A stretch of 43,520 bases of DNA from Candidatus Dormiibacter inghamiae (GTDB lineage Bacteria; Chloroflexota; Dormibacteria; Dormibacterales; Dormibacteraceae): the NCBI GenBank assembly GCA_016464825.1, contig JAEKNQ010000008.1, positions 1 through 43,520 on the forward strand, given 5' to 3'. This document shows, in pieces, positions 35,470-42,903 of this stretch (position 1 is its first letter; each line of letters opens with the position of its first letter). The notes beneath the pieces are model-generated. The model saw nothing but the letters and a program-made list of their open reading frames with translations, was not told the DNA's origin and did not search any database. Both the position numbers and the translations under genes were made by a program.

Positions 35470-35515
35470 AATTTGAATATGAATCCATCCATGAGTGGGG
35501 CCGGCGGCACTCGTC

Positions 35516-35546
35516 TGACAGCAGTTTGACAGCAGTTGACAGCAGT
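35516..35546. repeat. Three tandem TGACAGCAGT repeats beside attachment-site repeat 2
   Basis: TGACAGCAGT occurs at 35516-35525, 35527-35536 and 35537-35546, about 50 bp past the end of the tRNA fragment. Spacing of 10-11 bp places them on one face of the helix. Direct repeats of this kind next to a tRNA core are characteristic of integrase arm-binding sites in actinobacterial integrative elements. Confidence 0.6.
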
Positions 35547-35637
35547 TGCTCACCGCACCGGGCAGCATCATGATCTGGGTCGCCAGGTGCTCACCCGACC
35601 CCTCCCGGGGCTATTGCCCGCGGTCACGACACAAGCT

Positions 35638-37014
35638 TCAGCCGGAGAAGATTTCAGCTGCGGTTATCGCGAGCACCTCGGTTGGCCTGGCTACCCGTTC
35701 TCTCGCACAGACCGCAAACCGAAGATCACCTCGAACCTTAGGCAAGCTCTCGGCCTTGCGTTCGAGTTCGCGACGTATCGTCGCCCCATCTACCTGACGC
35801 GCCCATTTCGCCTCGCCCACAACCGCCGCTGAGCGATCCCGTCCTGCTAGCGCAACCGCATCGATCTCGACGGGATTCTCGGCTGCGGTCCAGAAAGGCC
35901 CGACTGCAACGATTCCTTCGCCAAGTTCATTGAGCTCGGCAAGACGTCGGAGATGCAGACGGAAGGCTTCCTCCCAGCGAGGTCCGAGATGATCGTCCAA
36001 GTCGCTAATCAACACCGGCAGAATGCTGCGGCCAAGTCCACGATCGATCTCGGCTCTGTATCGGTCGAGGACGCTTAGCCAAAAGGCCAGAAAGTTATCG
36101 GCAATCCGATAGATCTTGCGCCGGGTGCGGCTCGGCTCCTCAGTGACCGGCGTTACCCGTTCCACGAGCCGAAGATCCACCAATCGCTCCAGGGTTCGAG
36201 TGGGGTCCGCTCCGACGGCATCAGCGATCTCGTTGTGTTTTGTCCGAGCCGCCGCAATAGCGAACAGCACGCGGCGACCGAGACCTCCCAGGTCGCCTTC
36301 CGTGGCTAGAAGAAACGAGCCCTCAGTCAGCAGCCGGCCGCCAGGAGTGCACGCGAGCTCGGCCAGGTTCTGGCGCAGGTTCAGTCGCTGATCCCACCAC
36401 TCGAGGTACAGCGGCACGCCTCCAACCAATCCCCAAACCAACGCACGGTCAGCCGGCTTGAGCGCGGGCAGCATTTTGGCAGCCTCATGTGGTCGGAACG
36501 GGTGGAGGAGAAGAGTCAGATCGAGCCGCCCGTAAAGGGGCGCACGCTGCTCCTGCATTGCCTCAATCGTCCGGACCGCAGAACCAGAGAGGAGCAGCTT
36601 GAGCTGGGTCCTCGGCTGTAGCCGATCCCAGATCGCTCGCAGGACGCTCGGTAGCTCGGGGACTATCGCTAACAACTCCGGAAACTCATCGATCACCACG
36701 AGAAGCGGACCGGCTTCGGCCGCGCTAGCCAAAGCTTCGAAGGCGTCGGCCCAGTCGGCAAAGGGCCGAGCTGCGAGATCTCGTATGCCGTAAGCCAGCA
36801 GAGGCCCAGCCGCTTTCGAGAGGACCCGCAGCTCGTCGGGGACCGGTCGTCCGGTGGCCGTGTGAAATACAGCTCGGCGGCCCTCCGCAAAGCGCTGAAG
36901 CAGAGCGGTCTTTCCAACCCGGCGCCGCCCCCACACCAAACCGAGCGCCCCTCCGGACCTCGCCCACCACCGCTCTAGCTGCTGCAGCTCATCCTCTCGG
37001 TTCACGAATGGCAC
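35638..37014 (-). CDS. AAA+-type ATPase with C-terminal DUF234 nuclease-like domain
   Basis: 458 residues from ATG 37014 (MPFVNREDELQQLERWW, the family start). Walker A WGRRRVGKTALLQRF, Walker B LLVVIDEFPEL, sensor LLLSGSAVRTIE, then a winged-helix section (KHNEIADAVGADPTRTLERL, VDLRLVERVTPV) and the C-terminal DUF234 region. The latter carries a PD-(D/E)xK-like arrangement: PVEIDAVAL followed by VVGEAKWARQ. Archaeal-type ATPases of this architecture are frequent in mobile and defence regions; their function is largely unproven. It stands alone, 170 bp from the attachment-site direct repeats, so it is probably element cargo. Confidence 0.8.
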   Translation of the reverse strand: MPFVNREDELQQLERWWARSGGALGLVWGRRRVGKTALLQRFAEGRRAVFHTATGRPVPDELRVLSKAAGPLLAYGIRDLAARPFADWADAFEALASAAEAGPLLVVIDEFPELLAIVPELPSVLRAIWDRLQPRTQLKLLLSGSAVRTIEAMQEQRAPLYGRLDLTLLLHPFRPHEAAKMLPALKPADRALVWGLVGGVPLYLEWWDQRLNLRQNLAELACTPGGRLLTEGSFLLATEGDLGGLGRRVLFAIAAARTKHNEIADAVGADPTRTLERLVDLRLVERVTPVTEEPSRTRRKIYRIADNFLAFWLSVLDRYRAEIDRGLGRSILPVLISDLDDHLGPRWEEAFRLHLRRLAELNELGEGIVAVGPFWTAAENPVEIDAVALAGRDRSAAVVGEAKWARQVDGATIRRELERKAESLPKVRGDLRFAVCARERVARPTEVLAITAAEIFSG

Positions 37015-37199
37015 GCCGACATCTTACGTCGGTGACAGCAGCCGTCGGCGACCTCTCTGGTCGACATTCTTGCGATAAGATGGCTGACTAAGTCGGAGCA
37101 CCGCGGTGCGAGCTGCTCTCTGCTCAACCAGGCGGTGCGGTGGGGCATGATCGGCTGGAACGCTCCCACGGCCGTCGTGAACGTTGACGGCATGTCAAC

Positions 37200-37370
37200 T
37201 CAGCCGACCAGATCGTACCTCGCAGCTACCTCTTGATCCGCACGCCTGAGCCGGAATCTCCCGCGGCTGAACCCGGCGATCGGGTGGCGGGTTGATTCCT
37301 CCCCCAGGGCCAGGTCGGCTGCGGTTTCGCCCATCACCGGCGCGAAGTTGAAGCCGTTGACCGGAGAAGC
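37200..37370 (-). pseudogene. FAD-dependent amine/amino-acid oxidase (sarcosine oxidase-like), C-terminal fragment
   Basis: A 55-codon frame ending at TGA 37200-37202 encodes ASPVNGFNFAPVMGETAADL then ALGEESTRHPIAGFSRGRF. This is the FAD-contacting C-terminal motif of sarcosine oxidase/N-methyltryptophan oxidase relatives (SGHGFKFAPVIGE..ADL......PI..F...RF). Nothing upstream continues the protein, so it is a remnant. The 5' neighbour on the same strand is a nucleoside hydrolase fragment. Confidence 0.6.
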
Positions 37371-37520
37371 CGGCCTCTCCCCGCCTGCTTCGACCGCTTC
37401 ATCCAGTTCTTCTGATTCTCTCGGTGCTCGGTAAGAATTGGCGCCGACGATCGCGACGCGCTGAGGCCAGGAACTGCCCGAGCTCGTCCTTGGCCTCGGC
37501 GGGCATCGCCGCCAGCAGAA

Positions 37521-37856
37521 TCAGAACAGGATCAAGCCGATGGCAATCCGTGTCAGCGTCTTGGGCATCACTCGACAAGTGATGAGAACGCGGTGGGTCG
37601 CATCCAGGGGCACCATGGTCAGCCTGGGGTGGCCGCTGCTGAGAACCACCCGGGCAGCCTCCGGGTCCGCCAAGATGTTGAACTCGGCTGCCGGGGTTAC
37701 GTTGCCGATCTCGTGACCACCCCTCATCAGGATTACCTCTGAGATGCGCTGCACGATCTTTGGTTCCAGAACCATGGCCATAGCAATGTTGGTCAAGGGA
37801 CCGGTCGGCATCAGAACCACGTCATCCCCCGCTGACGACATGTAGGTCTCAATCAA
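37521..37856 (-). pseudogene. Inosine-uridine nucleoside hydrolase, internal fragment
   Basis: 111 residues beginning MIETYMSSAGDDVVLMPTGP. It carries family motifs VLMPTGPLTNIAMAM, ILMRGGHEIGNVTPAAEFN, ILADPEAARVVLSSG and MVPLDATHRVL. The N-terminal calcium-binding DTDxGxDD block and the C-terminal third with its final His are both absent, so the protein (normally about 310 residues) is a dead central fragment. Both ends appear to be deletion junctions. Confidence 0.75.
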
Positions 37857-37862
37857 GAACTG

Positions 37863-37965
37863 ACGTGGGTTCGTTTACGGCACAGGTCTGCGCCAGACCA
37901 TCGACTGGTACCTCGCAAGCCGAGTCCGAGAATCGACACTCGCTGAGCCTTGGGGCTTGCGCTGA
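37863..37965 (+). pseudogene. NAD-dependent sugar dehydratase/epimerase, last 30 codons
   Basis: The frame after an in-frame TGA encodes FVYGTGLRQTIDWYLASR and ends at TGA about 37965. GLRxT..WYL..R is the C-terminal signature of dTDP/GDP-sugar 4,6-dehydratases and epimerases. It is only a tail, with no start. Evidence is short, so confidence is low. The rest of 37857-38106 shows nothing else. Confidence 0.35.
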
Positions 37966-38106
37966 CCCCGAGGAGGCCGCCCAGCGCCCGGCGGAGGTAC
38001 TTGCCTGCCGTCGCTAGCAAGGACATGCGGCGTAATATCTTCCTGTAGTCAGGCGGTGCCGATTGTGGGACGCCTCCGTGCGTCTCCGATTCGCCTGAGA
38101 GGAGCG

Positions 38107-39150
38107 GTGACCAACGTGAAGGCGGTACGGCTGCACCAGTACGACCATCGCCCAGTGATCGAGGAGGTTCCGGAGCCGAAGATCTCCGGGCCGCTCGATG
38201 TGATCGTGAAGATTGGCGGCGCCGGTCTGTGCCGGACCGACCTGCACATCATAGAGGGCCAGTGGGAGTCCAGGAGCGGCGTCACGCTGCCGTACACGCT
38301 CGGCCACGAGAACGCGGGCTGGGTGCATGAGGTAGGCTCTGCGGTCACCAACGTGGTCCCCGGCGACACGGTGATCCTGCACCCCACCCCGACCTGCGGA
38401 TTGTGTCGCGCCTGTCGGGCCGGCGACGATATGCACTGCCCCAACGGCTCGTTCCCCGGGATCAGCACCGACGGCGGCATGGCCGAGTTCCTGCTGACCT
38501 CCGCCAGGGCCTGCGTCAAGCTCGACCCGCAAACCCAGCCGAAAGACGTCGGTGCGTTGGCCGACGCGGGCATCACCGCCTACCACGCCGTGCGCAAGGC
38601 CGTTCCGCTGCTCTACCCAGGCACACGCTGCGTGGTCATCGGGGCCGGCGGGCTCGGCCACATCGGCATCCAGTGCCTGGCCGCGCTGACCGCGACCACC
38701 ATCATCGTGGTGGACAAGAACCCGGACGCGCTCAAGCTCGCCGAGCAGCTAGGCGCGCACCAGACAGTGGTGGCCGACGGCAGCCACGTGGACGCCGTCA
38801 AGGACCTCACCGACGGCAACGGGGCCGAGGTCGTGATCGACTTCGTCGCCGAGCAGGGTGCCGAGAACGCCGGCTGGGAGATGACCCGCCGGGCCGGCTC
38901 GTACTACGTGATCGGCTACGGCGGCACCCTGAACATCGAGACGATCGACATCATCTCAACGGAGCGGAACGTCATCGGCAACCTGGTCGGCACCTACAAC
39001 GACCTGGCCGAGCTGATGGTCCTGGCCCAGGCCGGCAAGGTGACCCTGCACACCAGGATCTACCCGCTGGACGCGGCGCTCGACGCGATCGACGATCTCG
39101 ACAACGGCCGCATTCGTGGTCGCGGTGTCCTCGTTCCCTTGGAGAATTGA
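38107..39150 (+). CDS. adh: Zinc-dependent NAD(P) alcohol dehydrogenase (propane-monooxygenase-cluster type)
   Basis: 347 residues from GTG 38107 (GTG 38116 also fits the GAGAGGAG at 38098). It has medium-chain dehydrogenase architecture. Catalytic zinc ligands: Cys in GAGLCRTDLH and His-Glu in LGHENAG; structural zinc: four Cys in CGLCRACRAGDDMHC; Rossmann motif VVIGAGGLGHIGIQC (about 170-185). It would oxidise a primary or secondary alcohol. It is followed by an amidohydrolase and a DUF59 gene; this trio accompanies propane monooxygenase (prm/mim) operons in actinobacteria, where the dehydrogenase handles the product alcohol. The monooxygenase subunits themselves are absent from the window. 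Confidence 0.87.
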   Translation: MTNVKAVRLHQYDHRPVIEEVPEPKISGPLDVIVKIGGAGLCRTDLHIIEGQWESRSGVTLPYTLGHENAGWVHEVGSAVTNVVPGDTVILHPTPTCGLCRACRAGDDMHCPNGSFPGISTDGGMAEFLLTSARACVKLDPQTQPKDVGALADAGITAYHAVRKAVPLLYPGTRCVVIGAGGLGHIGIQCLAALTATTIIVVDKNPDALKLAEQLGAHQTVVADGSHVDAVKDLTDGNGAEVVIDFVAEQGAENAGWEMTRRAGSYYVIGYGGTLNIETIDIISTERNVIGNLVGTYNDLAELMVLAQAGKVTLHTRIYPLDAALDAIDDLDNGRIRGRGVLVPLEN

Positions 39151-39363
39151 TGCGTAATGATCAGCGTTAGTAGGCGAGTAGCGAACGCTCGGATGGGGCG
39201 CTAAGGAACCAGTGGTGCGACGCACAGTGCAATGGCGCGATCGTCGAGTTGTGTGTGCGCGGCTAATGTTCTGCGATCTCGCCTCATCTTGCCGGACCGA
39301 CGTTCGTGTCGATGGCAATTCTGCATCAACCGCCTGGTTAAGTTTTCTATTGGAGGTTTGAGG

Positions 39364-40416
39364 GTGTACGAGAAGAATGGCGAGAAGTACTACGTAGTCG
39401 ACAGCCACACGCACTACTGGAACGCGGCCAGAGACAACTGGGTGCCCGGCGCCGAGCAGTACGCCAAGGGCTGGATCGAGTGCTTCCACGCCTACCAGGG
39501 GCTGGGACCGGCCGAGACGCACTGGTCGCTCGAGAAGTTCCAGAAGTACTCCGAGGCCGACCTGATGAAGGATCTCTTCGAGGACGGCTATGTCGACAAG
39601 GCGATCTTCCAGCCGACGTATCTCAAGGAGTGGTACACGGAGGGCTTCAACACCACCGAGCGCAACGCGATCCTCGCCGAGAAGTACCCGAGCAAGTTCA
39701 TCCTCAACACCCGCTGGGACCCTCGGGAGGGAGATGCCGGGCTGAAGCAGCTCGAGGAGAACGTGGCGCGCTACGGCAGCAAGGGCGTCAAGCTCTACAC
39801 CGCCGAGTGGAGAAACGGCTCCCGGGGCTGGACGCTGAAGGACCCCGAGGCGTCCCGCTACCTGGAGAAGTGCCAGGAGCTGGGTGTCAAGAACATCCAT
39901 GTCCACAAGGGCCCGACGATCTGGCCGCTGGACAAGGACGCCTTCGACGTGGCCGACGTGGACCAGGCGGCGACTTCTTTCCCCGAGCTGAACTTCATCG
40001 TCGAGCACGTGGGCCTGCCGCGCATCGAGGACTTCTGCTTCATGGCCACGCAGGAGCCCAACGTGTACGCCGGCCTGTCCGTGGTCATCGGCGGCCTCAT
40101 GCATGCCCGGCCGCGGTTCTTCGCCAAGGTGATGGGCGAGCTGCTGTTCTGGGTCGGTGAGGACAAGATGACCTTCGGCAGCGACTACGCCATCTGGGAG
40201 CCAAAGTGGCAGATTGAGGGCTTCGTCGACTGGGACTACCCGAACGACGAGTTCTCGGACTACCCGAGGGTCACGACCGCGACCAAGAAGAAGATCCTTG
40301 GCCTGAATGCGGCCAAGCTGTACGACATCGAGGTCCCCATCGACTACCAGCTCCAGGAGCAAGCCGGACGCCGGGAAGCCGCCGTCGGGGTCTCGGATAC
40401 CGAGGCGCCGGCGTGA
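39364..40416 (+). CDS. Amidohydrolase family 2 protein of the propane-monooxygenase-cluster type
   Basis: 350 residues from GTG 39364, six bases after GGAGG; the longer open frame from 39232 is not family-like. TIM-barrel metal motifs: VVDSHTHYWN (H-x-H near residue 14), NIHVHKGPTIWPLD, IVEHVGLPRI and MTFGSDYAIWEP (final Asp). The protein is very acidic and Trp/Tyr-rich. Homologues sit next to the hydroxylase genes of propane/phenol-type binuclear iron monooxygenases and have been implicated in making active hydroxylase; it may be a maturation factor and not a pathway enzyme. It overlaps the next gene by four bases (GTGA). Confidence 0.85.
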   Translation: MYEKNGEKYYVVDSHTHYWNAARDNWVPGAEQYAKGWIECFHAYQGLGPAETHWSLEKFQKYSEADLMKDLFEDGYVDKAIFQPTYLKEWYTEGFNTTERNAILAEKYPSKFILNTRWDPREGDAGLKQLEENVARYGSKGVKLYTAEWRNGSRGWTLKDPEASRYLEKCQELGVKNIHVHKGPTIWPLDKDAFDVADVDQAATSFPELNFIVEHVGLPRIEDFCFMATQEPNVYAGLSVVIGGLMHARPRFFAKVMGELLFWVGEDKMTFGSDYAIWEPKWQIEGFVDWDYPNDEFSDYPRVTTATKKKILGLNAAKLYDIEVPIDYQLQEQAGRREAAVGVSDTEAPA

Positions 40417-41132
40417 CGGATGCCTCGCGCGTCCTCGCCGCGTTGGACACGGTGCGCGACCCGGAGCTGGACGAGCCGGTCACCAAGCTTGGCTTCGTAG
40501 CCTCGTGCACCGTGTCCGACAACGGTGTCGCCGAGGTGCGGCTGAGGCTGCCGACCTTCTTCTGCGCTCCGAACTTCGCCTTCCTGATGGTCGCCGACGC
40601 CTATGACGCGGTGTCCGCGGTGGACGGCGTCACGCGCACACAGGTGCTGCTAGAGGACCACTTCGCCTCGGACCAGATCAACGGGGGCGTGGCCGCGCGG
40701 GCGGGGTTCACCCAGGTCTTCGATGGCGAGGCCGTCGACGAGCTGGGCCAGCTGCGGTCGGACTTCCTGCGCAAGGCGGTAATGGCCGGCACCGACCGGG
40801 TATGCCGACCGCTGCTCACCGCAGGTGTAGCCGCGGAAGACCTTGCCAGGATGGTGCTCGGCGAGGTGCCGGCCTCGGGGGACTTGGACCGGCTGCGGTC
40901 CCGCCGGACCGAGCTCGGCCTGCCGGCCGGGGACGATGCCCCGCTGCTGATCGACCCCGCCACCGGTGCTGCGATCGGCGTCGAGGCGCTGTCGTTGCAC
41001 CTGCGGCGGGCCAGGATCACCCGGGTCAGCCTCGAGGCCAACGCGGTGACCTGCCGGGACCTATTCGCTCAGCGCTACCGCTCCGCCTTGGCCAACTCGG
41101 AGCCAGTCGCGCGGTTTGGGGTAGCCACTTAG
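40413..41132 (+). CDS. DUF59/MIP18-type iron-sulfur or metal-centre assembly protein
   Basis: 239 residues from GTG 40413. The first ~100 residues form the MIP18/PaaD-like DUF59 domain (LAALDTVRDPELDEPVTKLG, VRLRLPTFFCAPNFAFLMVA with its conserved Cys). The remainder is a helical extension seen in the versions that accompany propane monooxygenase. Role by association: assisting metal-centre assembly of the monooxygenase. It overlaps the amidohydrolase stop codon. No GroEL gene follows, although one is common in complete clusters. Confidence 0.82.
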   Translation: MTDASRVLAALDTVRDPELDEPVTKLGFVASCTVSDNGVAEVRLRLPTFFCAPNFAFLMVADAYDAVSAVDGVTRTQVLLEDHFASDQINGGVAARAGFTQVFDGEAVDELGQLRSDFLRKAVMAGTDRVCRPLLTAGVAAEDLARMVLGEVPASGDLDRLRSRRTELGLPAGDDAPLLIDPATGAAIGVEALSLHLRRARITRVSLEANAVTCRDLFAQRYRSALANSEPVARFGVAT

Positions 41133-41209
41133 GCGGAGGTAATCGGCGGGGCCGACCTCCACGAGAAAGGGGGTGCCGATGTCTTTGGCGCTATCCAGCA
41201 CAATCAGCG

Positions 41210-41297
41210 TGCCAGGAGCCGTAGTCGAACCGGCACGAGGTTGCCCCTACGGTTTGGAAGCCCGGTACCCAGCTTTCCAAACTGCTCAAGCCCTGGT
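41210..41297 (-). ncRNA. Possible class II tRNA-like RNA, anticodon reads UCC, overlapping the AbiEi-like ORF
   Basis: On the minus strand an 88-base segment has most parts of a long-variable-arm tRNA. Acceptor strands CCAGGG and TCCTGG pair, with a flanking A:C mismatch at 1:72. The D-arm is GAGC, loop AGTTTGGAAA with the GG, then GCT. The anticodon loop is CTTCCAA, on an imperfect stem. The variable arm GGGG-CAA-CCTC pairs, and the T-arm is GCCGG, loop TTCGACT, ACGGC with one mismatch. CCA is not encoded (ACGC). The D-loop and anticodon loop are also complementary (GTTTGGAA..TTCCAAAC), so an alternative simple hairpin is possible. The AbiEi-like stop codon (41286) lies inside the 5' part. 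It could be a degenerate tRNA, an unusual tRNA or a chance terminator. Confidence 0.35.
41252..41282. terminator. Hairpin between convergent genes (alternative to the tRNA-like fold)
   Basis: GTTTGGAAGC (41252-41261) and GCTTTCCAAAC (41272-41282) form a 10-bp stem with one bulge and a 10-base loop, between the DUF59 gene (plus) and the AbiEi-like gene (minus). No strong U-tract is present on either side. It could act as a bidirectional terminator. Confidence 0.4.
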
Positions 41298-41609
41298 GAT
41301 CTGTAGGATGCGGCGACCGAGGGCATTGGTGACCTGATCGTGGAGTGTGAGCGCGCTCTCATGCGACACCACCGCTTCTGGACCGCACTCCAACCAGGCG
41401 TTCACCACCGCCTCAAAGGGCGAGTACGGGTATCTGGCGAACCGGTAGACATGCCGGCCGGCACGCAGGAAGCGGCCCTTTGCCACGTGATATGCCAGCA
41501 TGGATCTGCTGTAGCCGCTGGCGCCGGCCTGCGCGGTCGTGAAATGGCCCAGATGCTCGTCGGCGATGCCGTAGAGGCGAGCCTCATCGGGCGCGTGCCG
41601 GTCACGCAT
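41286..41609 (-). CDS. AbiEi-like antitoxin/regulator, short form
   Basis: 107 residues. The N-terminal winged-helix of AbiEi-family proteins is clear: GHFTTAQAGASGYSRSMLAY, HVAKGRFLRAGRHVYRFARY, then SPFEAVVNAWLECGPEAVVS and HESALTLHD. Full-length AbiEi-like antitoxins have a further 80-100 residues; here the protein stops after ILQITRA, inside the putative tRNA-like sequence. It is therefore either truncated or a natural short form. AbiEi represses its operon and counters the AbiEii nucleotidyltransferase; no such partner is adjacent (one of similar fold lies at 31845). Confidence 0.7.
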   Translation of the reverse strand: MRDRHAPDEARLYGIADEHLGHFTTAQAGASGYSRSMLAYHVAKGRFLRAGRHVYRFARYPYSPFEAVVNAWLECGPEAVVSHESALTLHDQVTNALGRRILQITRA

Positions 41610-41789
41610 TCGCTCATTAGATACCCGCGCGTTCTTGTGACGTACGGCGTTGAGCGTCCCTGGAACCTGCTGGTTCGACTGAGCAAGTCGTGCCAGCCGC
41701 CCTGGCCCATGCGGCGGACCGTGGCGTCAGGGCTTGTTAGGAGCGGGTACCTGACCTTCGAGCTAGGTCGAGAAGAGAACTGCCAGCTC

Positions 41790-41806
41790 GTACACCATTG
41801 GTGTAC
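41790..41806. promoter_or_regulatory. Perfect 17-bp palindrome: toxin-antitoxin operator
   Basis: GTACACCATTGGTGTAC has 8-bp arms around a central T and ends ten bases before the antitoxin ATG (41817). A TACAGT box (41803-41808) overlaps it, consistent with a leaderless or very short-leader promoter repressed by the antitoxin. Confidence 0.65.
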
Positions 41807-41816
41807 AGTGGGGCAC

Positions 41817-42248
41817 ATGGCGGAGTCGCTAAACGCTCGGGTCAATACACGCATCCCCCGGCGGATGAAGGAAGACCTGTCGGCCCTTTCCAAGCGCCGG
41901 CACCTGGACGAGAGTGACCTCGCTCGAGCATTGCTAGACGAGGGGTTGCGGCGTGAGAAGCACCCCGGCATTGTCTTCCGATCGACTCCCTCGGGCCGGG
42001 AGGCTGCCCTCGAGGGTCGCCGTCTCTATGTCTGGCAGGTGATCGAAACCACCAGGGCCAGCGATGGCAACGTGGAGGAAACGGCCGATTACCTCGCGAT
42101 CCGTCCCTATCAGGTCCGATCCGCCGTCGATTACTACGCGGAGTATGGCCCCGAGATTGATCAGCTGATCGAGGAGAACCGCCAGGAGGCAACCCGAGCT
42201 CGCGAGCGCTGGGGCCGCCAGCAGCAGGCGCTTCGTCCCTCAAACTGA
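41817..42248 (+). CDS. Antitoxin: ribbon-helix-helix-like N-terminus with DUF433-like C-terminus
   Basis: 143 residues from ATG 41817; the open frame runs back to 41340 but that part is antisense to the AbiEi-like gene. The N-terminus (ESLNARVNTRIPRRMKEDLS, ALSKRRHLDESDLARALLDE) looks like a CopG/Arc-type DNA-binding module. The C-terminus (RRLYVWQVIETTRASDGNVE, ETADYLAIRPYQVRSAVDYY) is like DUF433 antitoxins that precede DUF5615 PIN-like toxins. It would neutralise the toxin encoded next and repress at the palindrome 41790-41806. Its TGA overlaps CTG 42245, the probable start of the toxin. Confidence 0.75.
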   Translation: MAESLNARVNTRIPRRMKEDLSALSKRRHLDESDLARALLDEGLRREKHPGIVFRSTPSGREAALEGRRLYVWQVIETTRASDGNVEETADYLAIRPYQVRSAVDYYAEYGPEIDQLIEENRQEATRARERWGRQQQALRPSN

Positions 42249-42601
42249 TCCTCGATGAGATGCTGGACCACCAGATAGCGGTTCAGTTGCGACAGCGCGG
42301 CTGGGATGTCGAGTCGATCCAGGGCGACCACTCCGAGCTGATGGGAGTTGAGGACGCCATGGTCCTGGAGCGAGCGACAGCCATGGGCAGATCTCTGGTA
42401 ACTGACAACGTTCGCCACTTCATGCCGCTTCACGAGCGGTACCTCAGCGAACACCGAACCCACGCCGGCCTGGTATTCGCGGACTCCCGTAGCTATCCCC
42501 GGAGCAAGAGGACGATCGGCCTTTGGGTCCAGGGGTTGGCGGCGAATCTTGACAGTCACGCGACTGCGGAGACAGCTAACCTCTGCATTTGGCTGCCGTG
42601 A
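42245..42601 (+). CDS. DUF5615-family PIN-like toxin (probable ribonuclease)
   Basis: 118 residues if started at CTG 42245; 113 from the first ATG, 42260. Family members begin (M)-[IL]-L-L-D-E, with the Asp catalytic. Here that reads LILDEMLDHQIAVQLRQRGW, so the Asp (codon 42254-42256) lies upstream of the ATG and a start at or before CTG 42245 is needed for activity. Later motifs: EDAMVLERATAMGRSLVTDN (second acidic site) and VRHFMPLH. CTG overlaps the antitoxin stop as CTGA, like the common ATGA coupling. Either a rare CTG start or a lost start codon. Confidence 0.72.
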   Translation: MILDEMLDHQIAVQLRQRGWDVESIQGDHSELMGVEDAMVLERATAMGRSLVTDNVRHFMPLHERYLSEHRTHAGLVFADSRSYPRSKRTIGLWVQGLAANLDSHATAETANLCIWLP

Positions 42602-42903
42602 TGCCCGCCCGGCAGCTCTGGGGTCACGAATCCCTCGGTAACTTGCCGGCAGGATCGCAATTCGAAGGAGCGGCCGAAGCCGCTGCTTCTGCTGATTCAG
42701 TCCAAGGCGTCGGTGGTTGGGGTCATCGGCCGGTTGCGGCCCTCCGCGATGCACGCGCCTGAATCGAACGCGTCAAGCGTGGCGAACCACATACCGACGT
42801 CGGCGCGACGCCTCATGGGCGCCGTAGCCCAGCGAAGGAGGTGATGCTGACCAAGTGGTTCGGCCCGCCGAGTGTCTCACGGGGGTTGACAAATTCCGCG
42901 CTC
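42602..42903. other. Gene-free stretch before attachment-site repeat 3
   Basis: All frames give short translations without family resemblance. No promoter, RNA or repeat was recognised apart from the start of repeat 3 at 42904. Confidence 0.5.

Noticed and set aside
41340..41816. Upstream extension of the antitoxin reading frame to 41340.
   Set aside because: It is antisense to the AbiEi-like gene and crosses the 17-bp palindrome; the antitoxin family begins at ATG 41817.
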